Assembly (NCBI GenBank): GCA_008501655.1 | Contig: QQUK01000141.1 | Span: 1-14,589, forward strand | DNA from: Calditrichota bacterium | Lineage (GTDB): Bacteria > Zixibacteria > MSB-5A5 > GN15 > FEB-12 | Length of the DNA: 14,589 nucleotides | Direction: 5' to 3' | Shown: positions 7,182 through 12,941 of the stretch, piece after piece | How positions within the stretch are numbered: the stretch's first letter is position 1 | Layout of the letters: every line of letters begins with the position of its first letter | Notes under the pieces: model-generated | Database searches by the model: none | What the model saw: the letters and a program-made list of their open reading frames with translations, nothing else | What the model was told of the DNA's origin: nothing | Made by a program: the position numbers and the translations under genes

Positions 7182-7630
7182 AGCATGATATGACAAAACT
7201 TGACTCAATTTTTGATAAATATCCGAAATCCCAGGAGTCTTTGATTGCGGTTCTTCAGGATATTCAGAAAGAATTTCAGTATCTTCCCTGTGAAGCGCTT
7301 GAGAAAGCATCGGAGATTCTGGATGTACCTCTTTCAAAAGTATTTTCTGTTTCGACTTTCTATAATGCGTTTTCGTTAACACCTAAGGGTGATAAAGTAA
7401 TCCGTATCTGTGTCGGAACCGCCTGTCATATCCGCGGAGCGAAACTTCTGCAGGACCAGTTTGAATCGCTTTTAAAAATCAAAGCTGGTGAAACGACTAA
7501 AGATATGAAATTTACAATCGAAGTCGTCTCCTGTGTCGGTGCCTGCGCAATGGCTCCGGTGGTTGCGGTGAATGACAAATATCACGGCTCGGTGAAAGTC
7601 TCAAAAGTTAAAAAGATGATAAAGGCGTAG
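7178..7630 (+). CDS. NuoE/HydC-like thioredoxin-fold [2Fe-2S] subunit
   Basis: This 150-residue protein is the usual length for the 24-kDa/NuoE family. The helical N-terminal part (about 1-65) includes FSVSTFYNAF. The thioredoxin-like C-terminal part carries C78-x4-C83 and C119-x3-C123, the four ligands of one [2Fe-2S] cluster. In NADH dehydrogenases and HydABC enzymes this subunit sits beside the flavin subunit. The start codon overlaps the gamma stop by four bases (ATGA), so translation is probably coupled to the 2-oxoacid enzyme. The family is firm; whether the cluster is on the electron path is not known. Confidence 0.93.
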   Translation: MKHDMTKLDSIFDKYPKSQESLIAVLQDIQKEFQYLPCEALEKASEILDVPLSKVFSVSTFYNAFSLTPKGDKVIRICVGTACHIRGAKLLQDQFESLLKIKAGETTKDMKFTIEVVSCVGACAMAPVVAVNDKYHGSVKVSKVKKMIKA

Positions 7631-7634
7631 AACG

Positions 7635-9488
7635 ATGCAGATAGATAGTCCAAAAAAATTAAAAGATATTCAGAAATCGTTTACGGAAAAATCATCAAAG
7701 TATCCGAAAAAAATTCTCATCTGCTGCGGGACAGGATGTCTTGCTAACGGTGCGATGAAACTTGTTGATACATTCCGCGATACGATTAAAACTAAAAAGA
7801 TTAAAAATATGTCGGTAGAGATGGTCAAGGAAACCGGATGTCATGGATTCTGTGAACAGGGTCCTTTGGTCATTATTGAACCGGATGGAACTTTTTATAC
7901 AAAAGTAAAAGCAAAAGATATCGATGATATTATTGAAAAATCTTTGAAAAAAGATGAAATCATAGAAAAACTGTTGTTTGAAAACCCCGTTGATGGTAAT
8001 AAAATCGAGAAGTATAAAAACATTTCGTTTTTTAAACATCAGGAACGGATTGCCTTAAGAAATCTTGGAAAGATCTCAGCATATGACCTTGATGAATATA
8101 TCTCTGTCGAAGGTTATAAAGCGCTTGCCAAAGTTCTGACCAAGATGAAGCCGGATGAAGTGATTGATGAAATCACAAAATCAGGGCTTCGTGGTCGAGG
8201 CGGCGGCGGGTTCCCTGCCGGTCGGAAATGGAAAAGCTGTAAAGCAATCGAATCTGATGTTCGCTATGTAATCTGCAACGGCGACGAAGGCGACCCGGGT
8301 GCATTTATGGATCGTTCGATTATGGAAGGCGACCCGCACGCGGTACTTGAAGGGATGATGATTGCTGCCTATGCTGTCGGTGCATCGCAGGGATTTATTT
8401 ATGTCCGCGAAGAATACCCGCTTGCGGTCACACATCTTGAGAAAGCAATCTCGGACTGTGAGAAAGTCGGACTATTGGGTGATAAAATCCTGGGGACTGA
8501 CTTTTCATTTTCTGTTAAAATCGCCCGTGGTGCAGGTGCCTTTGTCTGCGGTGAATCGTCAGCCTTAATGAAATCGGTTGCCGGTGAAGTCGGCGAACCG
8601 AGAGCTAAGTATGTCCGTTCAGTTGAAAAAGGACTCTACGATAAGCCAACAGTTCTTAATAACGTTGAAACGTATGTTAACGTCCCGGTAATTATTAATA
8701 AAGGGGCTGACTGGTATGCGAAGATTGGTACTAAAAAATCGACCGGTACAAAAGTCTTCTCCCTCGTTGGAAAAGTTCGCAACACCGGACTAATCGAAGT
8801 TCCGATGGGTATAACTCTCAGGGAAATCATCTATGATATCGGAGGAGGTATTTTAGATAACCGTCCATTTAAAGCAGTTCAGACCGGTGGACCATCAGGT
8901 GGATGTCTGCCGGAAGCGATGCTTGACTTGCCAGTTGACTTTGATTCGCTGACTGAAGTCGGTTCGATGATGGGTTCCGGCGGCATGATTGTGATGGATG
9001 ACAAAACTTGTATCGTCGATGTTGCTAAGTATTTCCTGTCCTTCCTTGTTGAGGAATCATGCGGTAAGTGTGTTCCTTGCCGTGAAGGTCTCTGGCAGCT
9101 GCATAAGATGCTTGAAAAAATCTGTGCTGGAAAGGGAACGATGGAAGACCTCGACAAGATGGAGAAACTATCCGAGAACATCATCCGTGGTTCTCTCTGT
9201 GGCTTGGGGACATCGGGACCGAATCCGTTATTGTCGACATTGAAATATTTCAAGGATGAATATATCGCTCATATCAAAGATAAAACATGCCCTGCCGGAG
9301 TTTGTCCGGAACTGATAACGTATGAGATTTTAGATAACTGTACCGGATGTATGGCTTGTATATCGGCATGTTCGTTTGATGCGATATCAGGTAAGAAAAA
9401 AGAGATTCACACAATTGACCAGGATAAATGCACCAAATGCGGTGCCTGTGTGACTGTTTGTAACTATGATTCGATTTTAGTCAGTTAG
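7635..9488 (+). CDS. NuoF/HydB-like FMN- and NAD(H)-binding subunit with N- and C-terminal Fe-S domains
   Basis: The 617 residues are longer than NuoF (about 430) and match the HydB/Bfu-type layout. Residues 25-110 form a thioredoxin-like [2Fe-2S] domain (C30-x4-C35, C69-x3-C73). About 180-330 form the FMN/NAD domain (GLRGRGGGGFPAGRKW at 184-199, CNGDEGDPGAF at 214-224). An SLBB-type region is at about 375-455. A [4Fe-4S] site uses C476, C479, C482 and C522. Two C-terminal ferredoxin clusters use C569/C572/C575/C579 and C599/C602/C605/C609. CPAGVC (552-557) precedes them. The subunit moves hydride electrons between NAD(H) and the Fe-S chain. It starts 4 bases after the NuoE-like stop and ends 8 bases before the NuoG-like gene. 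Confidence 0.93.
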   Translation: MQIDSPKKLKDIQKSFTEKSSKYPKKILICCGTGCLANGAMKLVDTFRDTIKTKKIKNMSVEMVKETGCHGFCEQGPLVIIEPDGTFYTKVKAKDIDDIIEKSLKKDEIIEKLLFENPVDGNKIEKYKNISFFKHQERIALRNLGKISAYDLDEYISVEGYKALAKVLTKMKPDEVIDEITKSGLRGRGGGGFPAGRKWKSCKAIESDVRYVICNGDEGDPGAFMDRSIMEGDPHAVLEGMMIAAYAVGASQGFIYVREEYPLAVTHLEKAISDCEKVGLLGDKILGTDFSFSVKIARGAGAFVCGESSALMKSVAGEVGEPRAKYVRSVEKGLYDKPTVLNNVETYVNVPVIINKGADWYAKIGTKKSTGTKVFSLVGKVRNTGLIEVPMGITLREIIYDIGGGILDNRPFKAVQTGGPSGGCLPEAMLDLPVDFDSLTEVGSMMGSGGMIVMDDKTCIVDVAKYFLSFLVEESCGKCVPCREGLWQLHKMLEKICAGKGTMEDLDKMEKLSENIIRGSLCGLGTSGPNPLLSTLKYFKDEYIAHIKDKTCPAGVCPELITYEILDNCTGCMACISACSFDAISGKKKEIHTIDQDKCTKCGACVTVCNYDSILVS

Positions 9489-9496
9489 GAGTTTGG

Positions 9497-10273
9497 ATGA
9501 TACATATTACAATAAATGGTAAAGTCGTTGAATGTAAAGATGGTGAGATGCTTCTGTCGGTCATTCGCCGGGAGAGAATCGATGTTCCGACTTTATGTCA
9601 TCATGAAGCTGTCGAACCATCGGGTGCCTGCCGGCTTTGTACGGTCGAGGTAACCAAACCGGAATGGGATGGCTGGTGTGATTATGTCACCTCGTGCCTC
9701 TACCCTGCCAAAGATGGTCTGATTGTCAATACCCATGCACCAAAAGTAAACGAACTTCGGAAATCAATTCTGGATATGTACCTGGCACGGCATCCGAAGT
9801 CGCTAAAGATAAAACAGCTTGCCGCTGATTATGGAGTGCTGGCAACATCACTTGAGACGGTCGTTGATGGGAACAATTGTATCCTATGTACAATTTGTAC
9901 GCGGATTTGTGACCATATGGGATTTTCTGCTATTTCTACGGTTGGACGCGGTCATGGGAAAGAAGTCGCTCCGCCTTTGGATATGGCACCGGCTGATTGT
10001 GTTGGATGTCTTGCCTGTGCGAAGAATTGTCCGACTGATTATATCGAATACGAAACCGGTAACGGCAGACTGAAGATTTGGAATAAAGAGTTTGAGATGG
10101 TTGCCTGTACCGTCTGTGGTAAAACAACGGTCACTAAAGAGTTTGCCGAGCATCTGTCACAACAGAGAGATATTCCGTTTGAATATTTTGAGAAGTGTGA
10201 TGAATGTCACCGGAAGGAACTTTCTGCGACTATGGGTAAAATCGCTAACTGGGAAAGAGAGGTACGGTCATGA
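9497..10273 (+). CDS. Short NuoG/HydA N-terminal-like Fe-S subunit lacking a catalytic domain
   Basis: The 258 residues correspond to the N-terminal quarter of NuoG or HydA. A [2Fe-2S] ferredoxin domain (about 1-80) has C34, C45, C48 and C67. Two [4Fe-4S] sites follow: C128/C131/C134/C138 and C168/C171/C174/C178. The His-Cys cluster normally between them is gone: the matching stretch begins YLARHPKSLKI and has no cysteines. There is no H-cluster or molybdopterin domain, so it is neither a hydrogenase nor a formate dehydrogenase. A C-terminal Cys4 knuckle pair (CTVC 204-207, CDEC 234-237) could bind zinc or a further cluster. AGGAG precedes the ATG, and the stop overlaps the next start (ATGA at 10270). 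It probably links the flavin subunit to the 2-oxoacid enzyme or ferredoxin. Confidence 0.85.
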   Translation: MIHITINGKVVECKDGEMLLSVIRRERIDVPTLCHHEAVEPSGACRLCTVEVTKPEWDGWCDYVTSCLYPAKDGLIVNTHAPKVNELRKSILDMYLARHPKSLKIKQLAADYGVLATSLETVVDGNNCILCTICTRICDHMGFSAISTVGRGHGKEVAPPLDMAPADCVGCLACAKNCPTDYIEYETGNGRLKIWNKEFEMVACTVCGKTTVTKEFAEHLSQQRDIPFEYFEKCDECHRKELSATMGKIANWEREVRS

Positions 10274-10704
10274 ATTTTAGATTTATCGTCAAACCTGAGC
10301 TCTGTATCGGCTGCCGTTCCTGTGAATTAGCCTGTTCATTTACTCATGCGATTGAAAATGTCCGCTCGCTCACCCGTATCAGTCCAATTGACGGAGGGTT
10401 TAAAGATTTATGGGTACCGGTTACCTGTCTTCAGTGTGATGATGCTGCTTGTATCAAATCATGTTTGGTTGATGCGCTCAAACGGAATCCGGTTACCGGT
10501 GCGGTTGAGCTGAATCAGGAAGTTTGTGTAAATTGTATGGCTTGTGTGGCGGCATGTCCGTTCGGCTGTGCGATACTTGATACGCAGCATGATATGGTTG
10601 TGAAGTGCGACCTTTGCGGTGGTGACCCGGCATGTGCTCATTTCTGCCCGACCAAAGCGCTTGAGTGGAAACCGATTGAGGTCAAGAAAAAGCAGGCGGT
10701 GTAA
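10270..10704 (+). CDS. Four-cluster [4Fe-4S] ferredoxin-like electron transfer protein (HycB/CooF-like)
   Basis: The 144 residues hold 16 cysteines in four cluster motifs: C12/C15/C18/C22, C53/C56/C61/C65, C86/C89/C92/C96 and C113/C116/C122/C126. An extra C100 is present. This is the pattern of the polyferredoxin electron-transfer subunits that accompany molybdo- and tungsto-enzymes, CO dehydrogenase (CooF) and formate hydrogenlyase (HycB). No Tat or Sec signal is seen, so it is cytoplasmic. Overlap with the preceding gene makes it the last subunit of the operon. It could be an electron hub, or could dock another dehydrogenase encoded elsewhere. A palindromic, terminator-like repeat follows 7 bases after the stop. 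Confidence 0.9.
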   Translation: MNFRFIVKPELCIGCRSCELACSFTHAIENVRSLTRISPIDGGFKDLWVPVTCLQCDDAACIKSCLVDALKRNPVTGAVELNQEVCVNCMACVAACPFGCAILDTQHDMVVKCDLCGGDPACAHFCPTKALEWKPIEVKKKQAV

Positions 10705-10710
10705 AATAAT

Positions 10711-10753
10711 GTAAAAAAGTCTCCTTCGACTCCGCTCAGGATGACTTTTTTAC
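10711..10753. repeat. Palindromic repeat-like element, possible operon terminator
   Basis: An 11-bp perfect inverted repeat (GTAAAAAAGTC at 10711-10721, GACTTTTTTAC at 10743-10753) encloses a core containing CTTCGACTCCGCTCAGGA. I recall that core as a dispersed intergenic repeat in many bacterial genomes. The T6 run in the right arm and the position just after the operon would let it end transcription. Copy number in this genome cannot be seen here. Confidence 0.6.
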
Positions 10754-10776
10754 ACATTGAAGTTTAAGACAATGTC

Positions 10777-10808
10777 ATTCCTGATTCGCCAAAAGCGGAC
10801 TCAGGAAT
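10777..10808. repeat. Imperfect palindromic repeat
   Basis: ATTCCTGATTCGC (10777-10789) pairs with GCGGA (10795-10799) and TCAGGAAT (10801-10808). There is one G-U pair and one bulged C, and the loop is CAAAA. It resembles widespread small intergenic palindromes. It lies between the operon end and the lipoprotein gene. Confidence 0.55.
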
Positions 10809-10846
10809 CCAGTCCAGAAATAAGTTGGAATTATTAAAGGGATAAT

Positions 10847-11380
10847 ATGAACATAAAAAGTTCAATGACGTTAATTTTTTCAATTTTCATAATATTCTTA
10901 TCCTGTACCCCAAGACAATATCTCTACTTCAGTTCAGATAGAGAACTGTCATTAAAAGAACACAACACGTATAAAATTCGAAAGCTCGAACCTGAACTAT
11001 CTATTTTTTTATCTGTTGATGCTATTAATTGTTGTGGAGAAAGAAGAGTAGGTTTTGATTTGGAAGTTTTTAATCAAGGATCAGATTCTATCAAAGTCTT
11101 TTTTAAAAACATTGAGATTTTTGCAAACGATAATAAACTCATTCTCGACAGGTATTGGTTAACTGACAGCAGATATGACAGACCTGTATTTATGGACTCC
11201 GTAGATTATTTCATCGTAGAACCAAATCGAAAAAGTACAATAGGAGTAAGTGGAGAACATTTCAATAAAAAAAGTGTTCCACAACAGATCGAAGTACTTA
11301 TAAATAATGTTTTTAAAGTAAAAGAGCAATTTATTGAGATTAGTAAGAATCCGCTTTTGTTTATCCTACCTTCAGAATAA
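10847..11380 (+). CDS. Hypothetical lipoprotein
   Basis: The 177-residue product has a short signal peptide with a hydrophobic core (8-18) ending in the lipobox-like FLSC, with C20 as the lipid site. The mature part looks beta-rich (for example VGFDLEVFNQGSDSIKVFF, 68-86), like small immunoglobulin-type lipoproteins that carry a conserved SIKV-type strand. I do not recognise a family. AAAGGG lies a few bases before the ATG. The gene is about 31% G+C by hand count, well below the operon before it, and it sits between repeat clusters, which suggests recent acquisition. Nothing nearby gives a function. Confidence 0.65.
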   Translation: MNIKSSMTLIFSIFIIFLSCTPRQYLYFSSDRELSLKEHNTYKIRKLEPELSIFLSVDAINCCGERRVGFDLEVFNQGSDSIKVFFKNIEIFANDNKLILDRYWLTDSRYDRPVFMDSVDYFIVEPNRKSTIGVSGEHFNKKSVPQQIEVLINNVFKVKEQFIEISKNPLLFILPSE

Positions 11381-11400
11381 GAATTAGTTACTGAGTAGCT

Positions 11401-11435
11401 GAGTAGCCCACCCCTTGGGGTGGGTTTCTATTCAA
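11401..11435 (+). repeat. REP sequence, left copy
   Basis: GAGTAG (11401-11406) is followed by a perfect palindrome CCCACCCCTTGGGGTGGG (11407-11424) and a short tail ending TTCAA. Its reverse complement matches the right copy at 33 of 35 positions. It sits 20 bases after the lipoprotein stop, and its GC-rich hairpin with TTTCT after it could also terminate that transcript. Confidence 0.85.
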
Positions 11436-11436
11436 G

Positions 11437-11973
11437 TTAGTCCATCTCTAAAACACTTTCTAACCCATAATACCATCGATAACTTGACCACTCCCAATCT
11501 TCCAAATTTTCGACTAATCCTTTTACAACCGGATTATTGTGACAATACATTATCTTATTGAGGGTTATCTCCTTCGTTCTACAGTTGTAATCATAATATT
11601 TTCTCTGCCAGAATGCAAATTTTTGCTTTCCACTCCGATTGACTTTTAATTTTTCAAAAATGTTTAAATCCAGCAATGTCCAGTATTCTATAATTTCACG
11701 CGCCGATAAAGACTTCAGTTCTCCAATGATTTGACTTAATCTGACATTATTTATAGGTAAAAGCACAATATGAACATGGTTTGGCATGATAACAAACCCA
11801 TACAATTTGAATTTGTATTTTTCACGAACTCGTTTTAGATGCTTTATGAAGATTTGTTTAACTTTATCGGTTTTAAAAAGATTGTAATTATGGTAGCAGG
11901 AAAAAGTGACAAATCGAACGGTACCTGTATTTTCAAAATGTTTTTGTTTGTGCAATTGGAGTCCTCTTAACAT
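11437..11973 (-). CDS. REP-associated tyrosine transposase (RAYT, Y1/HUH family)
   Basis: From the ATG at 11973 the product is 178 residues; an in-frame TTG inside the REP at 11997 would add eight. A TTG at 11955 has the best Shine-Dalgarno (AGAGGA, 6 bases away) and may be the true start. The HUH metal-binding motif is in MPNHVHIVLLP. Candidate catalytic tyrosines lie in FWQRKYYDYNCRT. The closing YCHNNPVVKGLV and WEWSSYRWY motifs are typical of the family. Family members nick and join single-stranded REP DNA through a 5'-phosphotyrosine. The protein looks intact. The stop is one base inside the left REP, so gene and repeats form one unit. Its low G+C suggests a mobile origin. Confidence 0.9.
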   Translation of the reverse strand: MLRGLQLHKQKHFENTGTVRFVTFSCYHNYNLFKTDKVKQIFIKHLKRVREKYKFKLYGFVIMPNHVHIVLLPINNVRLSQIIGELKSLSAREIIEYWTLLDLNIFEKLKVNRSGKQKFAFWQRKYYDYNCRTKEITLNKIMYCHNNPVVKGLVENLEDWEWSSYRWYYGLESVLEMD

Positions 11974-11976
11974 GAA

Positions 11977-12011
11977 TTGAACAGAGACCCACCCCAAGGG
12001 GTGGGCTACTC
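11977..12011 (-). repeat. REP sequence, right copy
   Basis: Read on the minus strand: GAGTAG, then the palindrome CCCACCCCTTGGGGTGGG (12005-11988), then a tail ending in TTCAA. It is inverted relative to the left copy. It abuts the 5' end of the RAYT gene, so the hairpin would be the promoter-proximal structure of the RAYT message. Confidence 0.85.
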
Positions 12012-12088
12012 AAATTTTAGTTTACTTCAAAATACAAGAGGTGACTGACAGGGGAAGTCAGTTTAACTTAAACTATAAAAAAATCTGG

Positions 12089-12123
12089 TTGAACAGAGAC
12101 CCTCCCTTTGGTGTGGGCTACTC
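12089..12123 (-). repeat. Third, degenerate REP copy
   Basis: It aligns without gaps to the right REP (11977-12011) with five mismatches in 35. These include a perfectly kept 14-base tail, TTGAACAGAGACCC, and the GGGCTACTC end. All mismatches fall in the hairpin, which is therefore imperfect. Orientation is the same as the right copy. Confidence 0.75.
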
Positions 12124-12126
12124 GAT

Positions 12127-12144
12127 CCCACCGCAAGCAGTGGG
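12127..12144. repeat. Short palindrome
   Basis: CCCAC (12127-12131) pairs with GTGGG (12140-12144) around an 8-base loop, directly after the degenerate REP. It has no GTAG/CTAC at its foot. Confidence 0.45.
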
Positions 12145-12163
12145 GCACCCAACATCAGAAATT

Positions 12164-12211
12164 GTCGGGTTCTTCGAGATACTTTCGTATCTCTCCGGGA
12201 ACCCGACCTAC
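12164..12211 (-). repeat. Two-tier hairpin with GTAG foot (REP-like)
   Basis: The outer stem is GTCGGGTTC (12164-12172) with GAACCCGAC (12199-12207). The inner stem is GAGATAC (12176-12182) with GTATCTC (12187-12193), closed by a TTTC loop. CTAC follows at once (12208-12211), so on the minus strand the hairpin is preceded by GTAG, as in the RAYT-flanking REPs, although the stem is unrelated in sequence. Confidence 0.75.
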
Positions 12212-12275
12212 AAAATACCAATTTTTCCTTACTCGATAATAGGGTCTGCCCTACAATGACTTTCTATTCAAAGAT

Positions 12276-12302
12276 GTCAAGAGCGCAGGGCTCTTGACCT
12301 AC
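12276..12302 (-). repeat. Hairpin with GTAG foot (REP-like)
   Basis: A perfect 8-bp stem (GTCAAGAG at 12276-12283, CTCTTGAC at 12291-12298) has a 7-base loop and is followed directly by CTAC (12299-12302), that is GTAG on the minus strand. It has the same orientation and layout as the element at 12164 but a different stem sequence. Confidence 0.7.
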
Positions 12303-12517
12303 CAATTCTACCTAATTCATTCGTACCATAAATGGTGAGCTACCCTTCATTATCCTCCCAATTTCCCACTCAAAAATCAACTTGACTTTGGGGCTAAATT
12401 TCGAGTTTTTATAGTGTTACAATGGAAATGTACGCGGAATCAAACAATTTTTCCGAATTGGGAAACATGTTGTAAGAATATGCGTAACAATAGAATAACT
12501 TGTTCGGAGGCTAACTT

Positions 12518-12859
12518 ATGAAATTGACAGAGCGCGAACAGGATGGTGTAATCGTTCTTGAGCCGAAAGGCAAAATTATGGGCGGACCGGATGCAAGTCT
12601 GCTCCATGACAAACTTTATGAATTTATCGAACAGGATAAAAAGAAATTTGTCGTAGATTTGAAAGATGTTGAATGGATGAATTCAACCGGCTTAGGAATA
12701 ATCATTTCAGGATTCACTACCCTGCGCAACAGTGACGGCAAGTTGAAACTTGCCAATGTCACCGAAAAGATTCAATCGCTTTTAGTCATCACCAAACTCC
12801 AAGGTGTGTTTGAAGCGTTTGATTCAGTGGATGAAGCAATACAATCATTTAACGAGTAA
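12518..12859 (+). CDS. STAS-domain anti-sigma factor antagonist (RsbV/SpoIIAA-like)
   Basis: The 113 residues form a single STAS domain of normal length. The motif VDLKDVEWMNSTGLGIII (46-63) holds the expected phosphorylation site S56. In the partner-switching mechanism, the unphosphorylated protein binds the kinase/anti-sigma factor and releases its partner; phosphorylation at this serine breaks the complex. A good ribosome site (CGGAGG) precedes the ATG. It is followed by a hairpin with a T-run and then by the cognate-type kinase gene, so a pair is very likely. The output need not be a sigma factor, since such modules also control other targets. Confidence 0.93.
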   Translation: MKLTEREQDGVIVLEPKGKIMGGPDASLLHDKLYEFIEQDKKKFVVDLKDVEWMNSTGLGIIISGFTTLRNSDGKLKLANVTEKIQSLLVITKLQGVFEAFDSVDEAIQSFNE

Positions 12860-12888
12860 TGAAAAAATAACATTTTAATAAACGATTT

Positions 12889-12928
12889 CGGGTAGGCGTA
12901 AAGATAGTATTGCCTGCCCGTAATTTTT
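12889..12928 (+). terminator. Intercistronic terminator or attenuator
   Basis: CGGGTAGGC (12889-12897) pairs with GCCTGCCCG (12912-12920) with one G-U pair. TAATTTTTTA follows. As an intrinsic terminator of moderate strength between the STAS and kinase genes, it would make more antagonist than kinase message. The 14-base loop makes it weaker than a textbook terminator. Confidence 0.6.
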
Positions 12929-12941
12929 TAGGAGACCAGGC

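Larger units (their letters stand above)
11401..12011 (-). mobile_element. RAYT gene between inverted REP sequences
   Basis: A single transposase-like gene (11437-11973) is bounded almost exactly by a 35-bp inverted repeat (11401-11435 and 11977-12011) with two mismatches. Each copy is a GTAG tetranucleotide followed by an 18-bp perfect palindrome. This is the arrangement described for REP-associated tyrosine transposases: the gene flanked by inverted REPs with GTAG at the hairpin foot. No target-site duplication is seen outside, although CTGAGTAG occurs twice in tandem at 11391-11406. Confidence 0.85.
12012..12517. other. Gene-free stretch filled with palindromic repeats, then a promoter-like zone
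   Basis: About 500 bases without a credible gene. From 12089 to 12302 it is a run of palindromic elements, listed separately. A weaker one (AGGG 12241-12244, CCCT 12249-12252) also overlaps a CTAC at 12251-12254. From 12361 the DNA is A+T-rich: TTGACT (12382-12387), then TATAGT (12410-12415) and TACAAT (12418-12423) as possible -10 boxes, but none is at ideal spacing. CGGAGG lies just before the STAS gene at 12518. Confidence 0.6.

Noticed and set aside
9497..10273. [FeFe] hydrogenase or formate dehydrogenase large subunit
   Set aside because: Only the N-terminal Fe-S domains are present; no H-cluster cysteine motifs or molybdopterin domain are found here or in the neighbours.
7635..10273. 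Part of a respiratory complex I operon
   Set aside because: No membrane (NuoA, H, J-N) or quinone-side (NuoB, C, D, I) subunits are near, and the NuoG-like protein is cut down to its electron-transfer domains.
12041..12259. Plus-strand open frame of 72 codons after the RAYT
   Set aside because: It runs through the degenerate REP and the GTAG hairpins, has no ribosome site, and its translation is just the repeat sequence.
10711..12302. Possible CRISPR array
   Set aside because: The repeats are different palindromes at irregular spacing, there are no equal-length spacers, and no cas genes are present.
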